Shown here: in pieces, positions 1 to 8,367 of the stretch
Position numbering within the stretch: the stretch's first letter is position 1
Layout of the letters: every line of letters starts with the position of its first letter
Origin: DAIOFH01 sp036745875
GTDB taxonomy: Bacteria; Planctomycetota; SZUA-567
Assembly: GCA_036745875.1 (NCBI GenBank)
Contig: DAIOFH010000034.1
Coordinates: forward strand, 1 to 33,000
Direction of reading: 5' to 3'
Length of the DNA: 33,000 nt
The notes under the pieces: model-generated
The model's input: the letters and a program-made list of their open reading frames with translations, nothing else
Told to the model about the DNA's origin: nothing
Database searches by the model: none
Position numbers and translations under genes: made by a program

Positions 1-28
1 TCTCCGTGCTCTCTGTGTTAAATTCTCC
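1..28. repeat. CACAGAG-type dispersed repeat arm (partial)
   Basis: The first 28 bases read on the minus strand as a run containing ACACAGAG and CACGGAG. This is the same wording as the hairpin arms downstream of etfA at 19026-19070. Purine-rich CACAGAG/CACGGAG repeats are seen in intergenic regions of many environmental bacterial genomes. Only one arm lies inside the window, so whether it forms a hairpin cannot be judged. Confidence 0.45.
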
Positions 29-87
29 TGGATTCCGGCAATATTTTCCTTTCATTGATGTATCCCGCCTCATTTTCCGAACGCACG

Positions 88-117
88 TTTACTGCCAAAC
101 TATTTGTTATCTACAAT
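88..117 (+). promoter_or_regulatory. Possible sigma70-type promoter upstream of flgE
   Basis: A -35-like TTTACT (88-93) is followed by an 18-base spacer and a -10-like TACAAT (112-117). The start of flgE is 168 bases downstream. A second candidate is GCCGATAT at 217-224, which matches the sigma28 -10 consensus GCCGATAA at 7 of 8 positions. Its -35 partner is poor (TGAA at 196-199, spacing too long). Either, or neither, may drive flgE. Confidence 0.3.
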
Positions 118-284
118 AAAAACAAATGGTTGCAATATTGTCGGCGTTTGGCTGCCGAGATACCCATCTATTGGAATGATAATTGCTTGATGCCGTGAAG
201 TGCTTGTGCCTTTTAGGCCGATATTAATAGATGACGCCTCCCCGATCAGGGAGGTTGATAGGATACTTGCGGAAGGGTGCTGAC

Positions 285-2120
285 ATGAGTATTTCAAAAA
301 GCCTTTATACCGGATGGACAGGCCTGACTACGCACCAGCGCAGTCTCGACAACACCGGCAACAATCTGGCCAACTCCAATACCACCGGCTTCAAGAAGAA
401 CGTCCATTCTTTCACCAACCTCTTCAACCAGGTCATATCAGGCAGCATGCCTGCCGAAAATACCCGGACAACCACCATCGGGATAAATATGGGTGCGGGC
501 GTCCGGACCGGGTCCATCAATGCCGATTTCAAAACCGGGAACATGGACCTGACAGGCAACAATCTTGACGTCGCCATCAACGGCAACGGCTTTTTCATGG
601 TCAATACCCCAACCGGTACAGCCCTGACCCGTAACGGGTCGTTTTATCTCGACCACACGGAATCCCCGAACCGGCGCGTCCTCCTTTCGGGAGACGGCTA
701 CAAGGTCCAGGGCTGGATGGCCCAGGACGGCGTGGTCACACCGTCGACCACGACTTCGGAAATCCTCCTCCCGGCCGAAGGCGACATGCTTGCCGGCCGC
801 GTCACCTCGAAGGTCACCCTTGACGGCGTGCTCCCGTCCAACGCCGAAGGCGACGATTTCGCCGGCTCCATCACGCGCGAAATGGAACTCAAAGGCAACA
901 TGGTCCAGAACGGCACGGGAACGATCCGGACCACGATCAGCGTTCCCGTCACCACGACTGAAAACGGCACGCCCACGGCGAAGGACGCCATCCAGGACGT
1001 TCCCGTGCAAATCACCTTCACCGGCCCGGTCGCCAACGCCAGCGACACGACAGCCTATTCCTGGACCATGACCACCGTGGACTGGCCCAACCCCGGAGAC
1101 CCCGCAGTGCAGTTGTACCCCCCTACCGGCAACTCCAGTGTCAACGCCAGCACGGTCAGCTTCTATAATCAAGCGGACGTCAGCAAAGGCCGTGGTGCGG
1201 GACAACCCGTGTCCGAGGAGATCAAGCCCGGCTCGACCAAGGCCTCCACCACCGTCACCCGCCCGGATGGCACCGTGGTCGAGGCATCTTTTTCCATTTC
1301 CGCCAGTTTTTCCCTGGACGTGTCCCACCTCACCAATGTCGATGACGCGCCCGGAGGGAATGAGCTGGAAGCTTGGTATGTCGACGGGCACCCGGAAGGG
1401 ACCATGTCCCGCAGCGTGACTGTCTACGACGAAGTCACCAGGTTCGAATCGGTCGAAAACGAGGACGGAACCACGACGATGCAGGCTGTGCGGCGGGTCG
1501 AAGCGCGGAGCAACAAGCTGACCTTCACCAAGACCGGTACGGACAACAACGGAAGCGATTGGACCTGGGAGTCCTCCCTGGACGGCGCCGGCGGCACGCT
1601 CCGCTTCAACACCATCGGCGACCTGGTCGACGCCACCGGGACCGAAGGGTCCATCAACTATGATTTCTCCAGCGTGCAAAGCATAAATTATGCCGGATCC
1701 ATGACCGCGACGGCGCAGGACGGCTATGTCGACGGCTTTCTGGAAGATATCACCATCGATCAATACGGCCGGATTTTCGGCCACTACTCGAACGACGTCA
1801 ACGAACCTCTCGCCCAGCTCGCCATGGGGAATGTCCCCAACCCGAGCGGCCTGAACTCTTCCGGCGGCACGCTGTTCTACGTCAGTTCCGCCTCCGGCGA
1901 AATTATGGTCGGCACCGCTGGCGACGAGGAAGGCTCCAATTCCGATCTCCCCGCCATCGGCGCGGGCGCTCTCCTGCCGCAGCACCTGGAAGGCTCGAAC
2001 GTCGAACTCGCCACGGAATTCACCACCCTCATTTCGACGCAGCGCGGCTACCAATCCAATACCAGGATTATCAGCACTGCCAACGAAATGCTGCAAACGC
2101 TGGTGGCGATGAAGCGGTGA
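285..2120 (+). CDS. flgE: Flagellar hook protein FlgE
   Basis: This encodes a 611-residue hook subunit, which polymerises outside the cell into the universal joint between flagellar rod and filament. The N-terminal rod/hook signature is clear (NNLANSNTTGFKK, residues 26-38). The second family block GNNLDVAINGNGFF follows near residues 90-104, and the C-terminal helix has EFTTLISTQRGYQSNTRII ending in MLQTLVAMKR. The part between about 130 and 480 is the variable surface-exposed hook domain and makes the protein longer than the roughly 400-residue enterobacterial FlgE. The start at 285 is chosen because GGAAGGG (271-277) lies seven bases upstream; an in-frame ATG at 231 would add 18 residues with no family resemblance. 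No other flagellar structural gene is adjacent inside the window, so it is either an orphan or the end of a cluster lying to the left. Confidence 0.93.
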   Translation: MSISKSLYTGWTGLTTHQRSLDNTGNNLANSNTTGFKKNVHSFTNLFNQVISGSMPAENTRTTTIGINMGAGVRTGSINADFKTGNMDLTGNNLDVAINGNGFFMVNTPTGTALTRNGSFYLDHTESPNRRVLLSGDGYKVQGWMAQDGVVTPSTTTSEILLPAEGDMLAGRVTSKVTLDGVLPSNAEGDDFAGSITREMELKGNMVQNGTGTIRTTISVPVTTTENGTPTAKDAIQDVPVQITFTGPVANASDTTAYSWTMTTVDWPNPGDPAVQLYPPTGNSSVNASTVSFYNQADVSKGRGAGQPVSEEIKPGSTKASTTVTRPDGTVVEASFSISASFSLDVSHLTNVDDAPGGNELEAWYVDGHPEGTMSRSVTVYDEVTRFESVENEDGTTTMQAVRRVEARSNKLTFTKTGTDNNGSDWTWESSLDGAGGTLRFNTIGDLVDATGTEGSINYDFSSVQSINYAGSMTATAQDGYVDGFLEDITIDQYGRIFGHYSNDVNEPLAQLAMGNVPNPSGLNSSGGTLFYVSSASGEIMVGTAGDEEGSNSDLPAIGAGALLPQHLEGSNVELATEFTTLISTQRGYQSNTRIISTANEMLQTLVAMKR

Positions 2121-2260
2121 CGCGAATAGCCTTTTTGATTATAGAGCATAAGGACGCTTGCAGAAAGCGTCCTTCTTAATTAGTAATGGATTGTTGATAA
2201 TAGATAATGCTGGAAAATTCCTGCAATATTTGTCATACATTATCCATTGAAGGAGGTTCC

Positions 2261-3031
2261 ATGAAGGCGGCGATCATCATTCCGGCAAGGCTTAAGTCCG
2301 AACGACTGGCGGGAAAAATCCTGCTGGCCGAGACGGGGATTCCGCTGATCTGCCATACCGCCATGGCGGCGGCGAGGATTCGGGATATGTCGGGCGGATT
2401 GTTCCGGGAAGTGATTGTGGCGGCCGACCATGAGGACACAATAGTGGCGGTGGAGGAATTCAATCGGGAAAAGAATATCGGAGTCCGGGCGGTCATGACC
2501 CGCGAGGACCATGCTTCCGGATCGGATCGGATCGCGGAAGCGGCGGCAACGCTTGGTTCCGATATAGACGCGGTACTCAATCTGCAGGGGGACGAGCCGG
2601 AAATCGATCCCGCCCCCGTCCTCGCCCTTGCGCACAGCATGGCAGCCGCGGACGCGGACATCGGCACGCTGGTTTTCCCTGTCCATGACGCCGAGGAAGC
2701 GGCCAATCCCAACCTGGTCAAGGTCGTCATCGGAGAGGGCGGGAGGGCCTTGTATTTTTCCCGTTCCCCGATTCCCTATGTCCGCGAACATAACGCCTCC
2801 GCGCCGTACTACGGCCATGTGGGGATTTATCTTTACAGGCGCGCGGCGCTGGAACGTTTCGTCCGGCTGCCGGCCGGGTTGTTGGAGCAGACCGAAAAGC
2901 TGGAGCAGTTACGCGCACTGGAAAACGGTATGAGGATATTTGCCCTTGCGATGAATACGAAACCGGAAAAAGGCATTGATACCCCAGATGATTACGCAGC
3001 TTTCGTCAAGCGGATGCGTACGGCGACATGA
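2261..3031 (+). CDS. kdsB: 3-deoxy-manno-octulosonate cytidylyltransferase (CMP-KDO synthetase)
   Basis: This enzyme activates KDO with CTP, giving CMP-KDO for the inner core of lipopolysaccharide in the cytoplasm. The 256 residues match the usual family length. The nucleotide-binding N-terminus is IIPARLKSERLAGK (family form IPARxxSxRLPGK). EDHASGSDRIAEA follows near residue 80, then NLQGDEPEIDP near 107-117, SRSPIPYVRE, and a C-terminal LEQLRALENG block with the KGIDTPDD motif. The ATG at 2261 has a perfect AGGAGG at 2251-2256; the longer reading from 2207 adds an unrelated leader. It follows flgE by 140 bases on the same strand but is functionally unrelated to it. It is good evidence for a Gram-negative outer membrane. 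Confidence 0.95.
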   Translation: MKAAIIIPARLKSERLAGKILLAETGIPLICHTAMAAARIRDMSGGLFREVIVAADHEDTIVAVEEFNREKNIGVRAVMTREDHASGSDRIAEAAATLGSDIDAVLNLQGDEPEIDPAPVLALAHSMAAADADIGTLVFPVHDAEEAANPNLVKVVIGEGGRALYFSRSPIPYVREHNASAPYYGHVGIYLYRRAALERFVRLPAGLLEQTEKLEQLRALENGMRIFALAMNTKPEKGIDTPDDYAAFVKRMRTAT

Positions 3032-3536
3032 CGGTCGTGGAGGAAAAAAAGGCTGCCCATAAAAAAGGGAAGCCCCTCCCGGGGGGGCGGAAGGGGCTCG
3101 GGACTTTGCGTGCGAAAATCGGATCAAACACCGCAGATCTGAATGGGGGAGTCGCACGCACCAGCCTTGGGGGGAAACTGGCTTAAGGAAATATAACCTC
3201 TTCAAATATTTTGTCAACAAGATTTTTTGGAATTAGTTGACGGGAAAAGCATTTATTTGCAGGCGATTATTTGAAGAAACGCCAACCCCGGAATTTTGCT
3301 GAAACCATGTGGAAATGTCCATAAGCGGCGCTTTTTAAAGCAGCTGGGGAAAAGGCGAAAAATCGTATTTTGCGTCATACGAATTTACCTTGCGGCAGGT
3401 ATGCTGTTTTGTTTTAATATGCTTATGTAGTTGCGTATGAACGTGTGCCATGCATTTTGTGGAATAGCATAAATTTGCGCTGTGTACGTAAGGACAAAAT
3501 CCGATATCGCATAGCGATCCCGGTACAACCAAATAT
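3032..3536. other. Gene-free region with foldable segment after kdsB
   Basis: No convincing gene is seen. The left part holds GC-rich inverted repeats, described separately at 3071-3181. The right part is AT-richer and contains a near-palindrome at about 3358-3386, where CGTAT faces ATACG across eight bases. A promoter-like pair lies at 3390-3395 (TTGCGG) and 3413-3418 (TTTAAT), with a 17-base spacer, pointing at the 58-residue ORF. The 170-residue minus-strand reading across 3335-3847 has no family features and I regard it as spurious. Confidence 0.4.
3071..3181 (+). ncRNA. Candidate structured RNA or compound hairpin element
   Basis: Several inverted repeats nest within 110 bases. AGCCCCT (3071-3077) faces AGGGGCT (3092-3098). 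TGCGTGCGA (3107-3115) faces TCGCACGCA (3152-3160), a perfect 9-bp stem. Inside it, CGGATC (3120-3125) faces GATCTG (3136-3141) with one G-U pair. CCAG (3161-3164) can pair with CTGG (3178-3181). No U-run follows on the plus strand. On the minus strand the first hairpin is followed by TCCCTTTTTT, so that part could be a minus-strand terminator. I recognise no known RNA family. Confidence 0.35.
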
Positions 3537-3713
3537 ATGAGCGACCGTAAAAGACGCGCATCACAGAACAATCGCCTCTTAAGACTCATCATCGAACGCC
3601 TCCGGGAATACGACCTCGAGGAAGTTGTCATTATTTGCAATAAATTCCGCAGCCGCCGCAATCTTCCCCCTCTCGGCCGGGAAGAGATCAGCAAGCTCCT
3701 TCCTCCGAAGTAA
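3537..3713 (+). CDS. Small 58-residue hypothetical protein
   Basis: The ORF begins MSDRKRRASQNNRLLRLI and ends LGREEISKLLPPK. It is very basic at the N-terminus, then forms a likely helix rich in Leu, Ile, Arg and Glu (RLIIERLREYDLEEVVIIC), with a second short helix at the C-terminus. Codons look like those of neighbouring genes. There is no strong ribosome binding site. The sequence CCCGGTACAAC lies 7 bases before the start and recurs at 3912-3922, just upstream of the next gene. A promoter-like pair is present at 3390-3418. No family is recognised. It could be a small DNA- or protein-binding regulator, but that is speculation. Confidence 0.4.
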   Translation: MSDRKRRASQNNRLLRLIIERLREYDLEEVVIICNKFRSRRNLPPLGREEISKLLPPK

Positions 3714-3944
3714 AGGCTAATGAATAGGCTCCTCGGGGCGTCTATACCCGAAACCGTGGTATAAGCGGGGGCTTGAACCGGAATCCAGATGGATTCGCTA
3801 CTATGCCAAACAAATATGACGCGTTTCCTCGTGTTCCATCTTGGCATATTTCCTTTACAGCCTGTTAATAATCTGCATGATGTATACTGAGAGCAGGTCT
3901 GTACGGGTGGACCCGGTACAACGTAACGGAATCAATTGCAACCA

Positions 3945-5645
3945 ATGACGTCAATTTCACGAAGTACCTCAAATACCGGCATTTTTACCCGGCAGGATGA
4001 CGACGTCTCCCTGGCTGTCAACGCATATATTGTCGCATCCAAGCGAGCCGACGAAGGATACGCCAACGCGGACAAGGAAAAACGCCAGCACCTGAGGACT
4101 ATGCAAAACAGGTATTGGCGCAACTTTTTCTCTATTCTCTCCAGCAATATCTCGAAAAACCGCTCCCGCTTCGATCTCTCGGACGATGAACGTTTGTTTA
4201 TGGATATGGGGGTCGTCGACGTCCGCATGCTGAGGGGTGATTCGAATGAAAATTACCAAATCCTGCTGAAGGAACTCCATGCGCCCGGAAACCCCGGCAC
4301 GCATTACCTCTCGGAATGGCTCGCCCATCGTTACCAGCAGTTGCAGCTGGAGGATGTCGTCACCGACGCCCAGGATTATTCAACCAACGGGCAGACCTCG
4401 CAGCTTGCTGAGACCAGGCAAAGGGTGCTGACCCGCCTCTCGGAGTATTTCATCGGACTACCGGGCATTCCCAAGGAAGTCTCCGATTCGATGAGTTCCG
4501 GGGAACTGGACAACGCCATTCTTTCCCTCGGCATCAACCTGCTCAACAGCAGCAATCGCAGCCTGCTCCTGAAGCGGCGCAACCTCTGGAACCTCAGGGA
4601 ACAGATTCTCAGCAAAGCCAGGGCGCGTGTCGACAGCCAGGGCGCGCTGAAGCTTTTCGAGGCGCTCAATGAACTGTACGGAAGGGATTGGCGCGAACGC
4701 CATGCGGAGGCGATCAGGCGCGCCACCAATACGGACAGGTTCGATTTGCATAACGGACCTGTGGACGAAACCGTTTCCGCGTCGCTCACGGTGACAGGGT
4801 TCATCATGCTCGAGGCGCGGCAAATGCGCATGCGCATGAGCCTCGCTGCAGCCATCAACGGCGATTCGATGGCGGACATCGTCCTGCATTCGGACGCCCC
4901 CAGGCTGACCAGGGCGGATATCGACTACTTCCTTCCCCTGGTGCAATCCTTCGACCGCTCCCTCATCGAATTACCGCCCCTGATCATCGTCCCCGGCATG
5001 GGGCGGGGCATGTTTGCCTGGGAAACGGGCTGCATTCTCCTTTCCATACGGCCCGCCGTCGGCACGGACGACTCGGTCGCGACCGCACTGGCGTTCCAGC
5101 GCATGTTCAACGACCGCAACAACAGAAACAACGAACTGAAAGCCGCCTACGAAAGCGTCTTCCCCGGTTCGAATTTTTATACCGAATTCCCGGTCGATTA
5201 CCGAGCCTGGCTTTGCCGCCTCTCGAAAGGGGAGATTTCGGCGATGACCCCGGAACGGCGCACCTTTTTCCGCGAATGGATCGGTCCCGACCTTTCAGGC
5301 CCGTTACTGCCGGTCAATCTCAGGAATATCGGTCCGCAGACCCTCGACATTATCTGCCGCAGGCTGGAAAAACAGATTTCCTCCGGTGAAAGCGATTTCA
5401 AGCTGAACCGACGCCTTGGCGCATTGTACTGGTACCAGGGCAACCTGGAGGCCGCGATGCTGCAGTTCAACGCAGCCATGCAGCTTTCCCCAAAAGACGG
5501 CGAACTGTTGTTCACCGTCGGCATGTTCATGCGCGCGCAAAACGATCCTACAGCTGCGCAGACATTTTTCAAATACGGCGCGGAGCGTTCCGCAAACAGC
5601 CTCTGGGGGGTCTATTGCCAGGACGCGCTGGCGGGGTTGTTTTGA
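3945..5645 (+). CDS. TPR-containing protein of unknown function
   Basis: This encodes a 566-residue soluble protein with no signal peptide. Most of it is charged and probably helical and matches no family I recognise. The C-terminal 65 residues (about 486-550) read as two tetratricopeptide-like repeats (LGALYWYQGNLEAAMLQFNA followed by a second helix pair starting DGELLFTVGMFMRAQ), which usually mediate protein contacts. ATG at 3945 is used, though an in-frame TTG at 3936 is possible; neither has a strong Shine-Dalgarno. It is followed after 26 bases by a membrane/coiled-coil protein and then by a pseudokinase-PilZ protein, all on one strand and probably co-transcribed. A role as scaffold in that complex is an inference from the TPRs and the context. 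Confidence 0.8.
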   Translation: MTSISRSTSNTGIFTRQDDDVSLAVNAYIVASKRADEGYANADKEKRQHLRTMQNRYWRNFFSILSSNISKNRSRFDLSDDERLFMDMGVVDVRMLRGDSNENYQILLKELHAPGNPGTHYLSEWLAHRYQQLQLEDVVTDAQDYSTNGQTSQLAETRQRVLTRLSEYFIGLPGIPKEVSDSMSSGELDNAILSLGINLLNSSNRSLLLKRRNLWNLREQILSKARARVDSQGALKLFEALNELYGRDWRERHAEAIRRATNTDRFDLHNGPVDETVSASLTVTGFIMLEARQMRMRMSLAAAINGDSMADIVLHSDAPRLTRADIDYFLPLVQSFDRSLIELPPLIIVPGMGRGMFAWETGCILLSIRPAVGTDDSVATALAFQRMFNDRNNRNNELKAAYESVFPGSNFYTEFPVDYRAWLCRLSKGEISAMTPERRTFFREWIGPDLSGPLLPVNLRNIGPQTLDIICRRLEKQISSGESDFKLNRRLGALYWYQGNLEAAMLQFNAAMQLSPKDGELLFTVGMFMRAQNDPTAAQTFFKYGAERSANSLWGVYCQDALAGLF

Positions 5646-5671
5646 CGATTTTTCGGGGGAGATGAACGGGG

Positions 5672-6223
5672 ATGGATTTCGTTTTCGCCGCAGAGGCGGT
5701 CGGCCAGGCGGGTGGTACGGACGGGTATTGGAAGTTGGCCCTGATCCTCGCCGCCATCGGCATCCTCGGGCTTTTGTCCCGGTGGCGGAAGGCACGGGTG
5801 CCGCCGCAGGCACCTGCGAAGGAAATGCGGTCCCGGGACCAGCATCCCGAGCGGTACCGGGATGCGGCCGACCGGGCCCTCGTCGAGCTGGTGGAGGTCG
5901 GACGCGAAATAAATGCGCAGGTCGACACCAAGATCCGCTTTTTGAATCGCCTCATCAAGGAGGCGGACGACCGCATCAGCAAGTTGGAAAAATTGTCGGC
6001 CCAGGTGGAGAGCATTGCGGAAACTCCGGGTGTTGTGCGGCAGGAGCAAACGGCGAAGGCGGCGCGGCCATCCGGTAGCAGGCGTTTTTTTTCAGAATTG
6101 CAGGCCAGGGTGGTCGACCTGCACGACAGCGGCAGGTCCGTCACGGATATCAGTAAGGCTACGGGACTTTCGACGGTCGAGATCGAGCTTGCCTTGCAGA
6201 ACGCGAGGAATTCGGAAAGATAG
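5672..6223 (+). CDS. Membrane-anchored coiled-coil protein with C-terminal HTH-like domain
   Basis: This encodes a 183-residue protein. One membrane segment is visible at about residues 19-36 (WKLALILAAIGILGLL), followed by a basic stretch. A long charged coiled coil at about 60-115 contains LIKEADDRISKLEKL. The C-terminal segment (about 145-180, VVDLHDSGRSVTDISKATGL then STVEIELAL) resembles a helix-turn-helix. This order of membrane anchor, coiled coil and HTH-like tail recalls the SwrB/DUF6115/DUF2802 type proteins found near flagellar genes. I propose that only as a resemblance. GGGGGAG at 5655-5661 lies 10 bases before the ATG. It sits between the TPR gene (26-base gap) and the pseudokinase gene (26-base gap). 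Confidence 0.8.
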   Translation: MDFVFAAEAVGQAGGTDGYWKLALILAAIGILGLLSRWRKARVPPQAPAKEMRSRDQHPERYRDAADRALVELVEVGREINAQVDTKIRFLNRLIKEADDRISKLEKLSAQVESIAETPGVVRQEQTAKAARPSGSRRFFSELQARVVDLHDSGRSVTDISKATGLSTVEIELALQNARNSER

Positions 6224-6249
6224 CACGTTTCTGAAAGAAAGGTATCGTT

Positions 6250-7356
6250 TTGGTTGACCAGATGCAAAATGGCGACAATGCCGGAATAATCCTGAAAGGC
6301 ATTCGCATCGGCCAGATACACCGCACTGGCCGACGTTCGGACTGGCTTTATGGGGAACAGGTCCTTCTGGAACGGAAGGTGGCGATAAAGCGCCTTCATC
6401 ACGAGCTGGCAGCGGACGACGCCGTCAAGGCGGCTTTCATCAGTGCCGGCCGGCAGGCCGCCGTGATCGTCCACCCTTCCGCCTTCGGTATCATAAACAT
6501 CTCCAGCGAGCACAGCGTCATCGTCTCCGAATGGTGCGACGACCCGTCAATAGCCGACCTTCCGGGAAAAATCCCTGTCATTGACGCCATCGGCATAGCG
6601 ATTGCAACCCTGGACTGTCTTGCCGGCCTTCATGCCACCGGCCGCGCCCACGGCAACCTGATACCCGGAAACATGTTCCTGTCGACGGCGACGTCAACCT
6701 TGAGGATCGGCGATTTTTTCCAGCCGCCGATGCTCGCCAACTCCGCCTTCACCCCCGGCCTGGATTATTGTTCCCCCCTTATCAGGTCAGGCGGGGATGC
6801 TGATTGGCGGTCGGATCTGTACAGCCTCGGCAAGATCATGCTTTCCTGCCTCAACCACCACGACGCCTCCGATACAACCATCAAAATCTTCGAAAGGCTT
6901 GCTGTTGACGAGCCGCTTGCCGGGTTCGCTTCGCCCTTGCAGGCGCTGGAAGAGCTGCGCCAGGCGAAGGCCGGGGAGGAGCGTCTCCACGGTTTGGCCA
7001 CCAGGGCGTTTATTCGCCGTCATCGTCAGTACAGGCGTATTCCAGCGGAGATTTCCGTTGCTGTGAAAAAACGCTCCGCCTCTCCGGTGGAGACCGGGCA
7101 GATTCTGTCGCGCATTCAGGACATCGGTGAAAACGGCGTCTTTGTCGCCACGGAACAACCCATGCCTGTTGGGTCGATTGTCGAGCTGGATTTCTCCCTC
7201 GTCAAGGACGGCGGCAGGATACATGCCTTCGGGCTGGTTCGCTGGCTTTCCGAGCCGCCGCTCACACCCGGCATGGGCGTGCAGTTTGTCGAAGTCGACG
7301 AGCAGGGCATCCGTACGCTGCGGGATTTTGTGCAGAAGAAGAACCCGGAGCAATAA
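6250..7356 (+). CDS. Pseudokinase-PilZ fusion protein
   Basis: This encodes 368 residues. The N-terminal 240 resemble a Ser/Thr protein kinase fold. The VAIK lysine is kept (VAIKRL, K47), as is a helix F block (DWRSDLYSLGK, near 187). However, the catalytic loop reads RAHGNLIPGNMF (128-143) instead of HRDLKPxN, so the catalytic Asp is Asn, and the DFG position reads GDFFQ. The protein is therefore probably inactive as a kinase. The C-terminal part (about 255-365) looks like a PilZ domain: arginine-rich entry RHRQYRRIPAE, then DIGENGVF where PilZ usually has D/NxSxxG. It may bind cyclic-di-GMP, although the usual Ser is Gly. The TTG start at 6250 is chosen because an AAAGG lies about 7 bases upstream; ATG 6262 is an alternative. 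It is third in the cluster after the TPR and membrane proteins. Confidence 0.8.
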   Translation: MVDQMQNGDNAGIILKGIRIGQIHRTGRRSDWLYGEQVLLERKVAIKRLHHELAADDAVKAAFISAGRQAAVIVHPSAFGIINISSEHSVIVSEWCDDPSIADLPGKIPVIDAIGIAIATLDCLAGLHATGRAHGNLIPGNMFLSTATSTLRIGDFFQPPMLANSAFTPGLDYCSPLIRSGGDADWRSDLYSLGKIMLSCLNHHDASDTTIKIFERLAVDEPLAGFASPLQALEELRQAKAGEERLHGLATRAFIRRHRQYRRIPAEISVAVKKRSASPVETGQILSRIQDIGENGVFVATEQPMPVGSIVELDFSLVKDGGRIHAFGLVRWLSEPPLTPGMGVQFVEVDEQGIRTLRDFVQKKNPEQ

Positions 7357-7461
7357 TGCCGATTCCAGTTGAAGACATCCGTTAGTGGCATGACTACGGA
7401 GAAGCCATCAAACTGAAACAGGCAAGCGGCAACGGAATATTCAGCCGGAAACGGTTTGGCG

Positions 7462-8338
7462 TCAGAGGTAATAGTAGCCCTCTATGCGCGTGATCGCGCC
7501 GCCGCCGAACAGGATCTTCCCCTTGTCGGTAGTCAATTTCACCGTGTTGAACACGCGGTCCGAGCCGCCCTGTTCAATCCCTATTGCCGAACCATCCCAC
7601 AGATTGTTCTTGAGAAGGTAAGAGCCGAAGGCGCTGTTGCCTGATCCTGTGGCAGGGTCCTCCAAATAGCCGAAGCGAGGCGCAAAGACCCGTGTGTGGG
7701 CAAAATGTCCCGGCTTGTCAGTGTCAAAGCAATGGACAAGCACGATGTCTATTTCGTGACGCTCAGAGAACGCCCTGAGGGCCGCCATGTCCGGGAAAGT
7801 GCGAATCAGCGTGGACCCGCACCGGGACAAGAAGCGTCCGCAATCCCGCGTCGATCAAATCCAATGGATGCCGCGTATCTATGTCTTCCTCGCGGAAACC
7901 GAGGCAGGACGCGGCTTCGGCGACAGTCACGTCCGTTCCGATATGAACCGGGTCCGGCGCGGTGATGAAAACAGCGTCCTGGTCGGCGATCCGGTTGAAG
8001 ACGGTAATCGCCCCTTTGGCGTGGGTCCGGAACTCCGTCGCTGGCCGGGCAAGCAATCCCGGCGTATTTTTGATCAAGTCATAGGTGCATGCGATTGTGC
8101 CGTGGCCGCAGAAGTCGACCTCGCACTCGGACGAGTAATAATACAGTTCATAGCCGCCACTTCCCCTGTTGAAGCAATAGACGACTTCGGAAACAAAACC
8201 CTTGTGTTGTGTGGCGATATCCAGCATCTCCGTCGGGCTGAGCGTCTCGTCGTCCGAGAGCATGAGGCAGGCTGCCGGGTTGCCGGTTGATGCGCCGTCG
8301 GCGAAGGCGTCTATTTTTTTATAGCGGTATTTTTTCAC
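7462..8338 (-). pseudogene. PhzF-family isomerase, disrupted by one frameshift
   Basis: Two minus-strand reading frames join into one PhzF/epimerase-like protein of about 291 residues, the usual family length. The upstream part (GTG start at 8338) has IDAFADGASTGNPAACL and a central CGHGTIAC. The downstream part has GYLEDPATGSGNSAFGSYLL. The join lies after the segment GLRTLLVPV. Removing a single base from the CCC run at 7816-7818 restores a continuous frame (VPVRSTLIRTFPD). Family members catalyse isomerisation of small metabolites; the substrate here is unknown. GAAGGA stands about 10 bases upstream of the GTG. It could be a recent pseudogene, a sequencing error in a homopolymer, or, less likely, programmed frameshifting. 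Confidence 0.85.
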
Positions 8339-8367
8339 GCTGTCCCGTTCCTTCGTAATTTTCCCGT

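Noticed and set aside
1430..1460. GGTTCGAATC text like a tRNA T-loop
   Set aside because: It lies within flgE coding sequence and no acceptor or anticodon stem surrounds it.
438..2096. Long 552-residue minus-strand reading across flgE
   Set aside because: It is a shadow of the flgE frame in GC-rich DNA; no family motifs and no ribosome binding site.
3335..3847. 170-residue minus-strand reading in the region before the TPR gene
   Set aside because: No ribosome binding site, no family features, and it overlaps a better small ORF on the plus strand.
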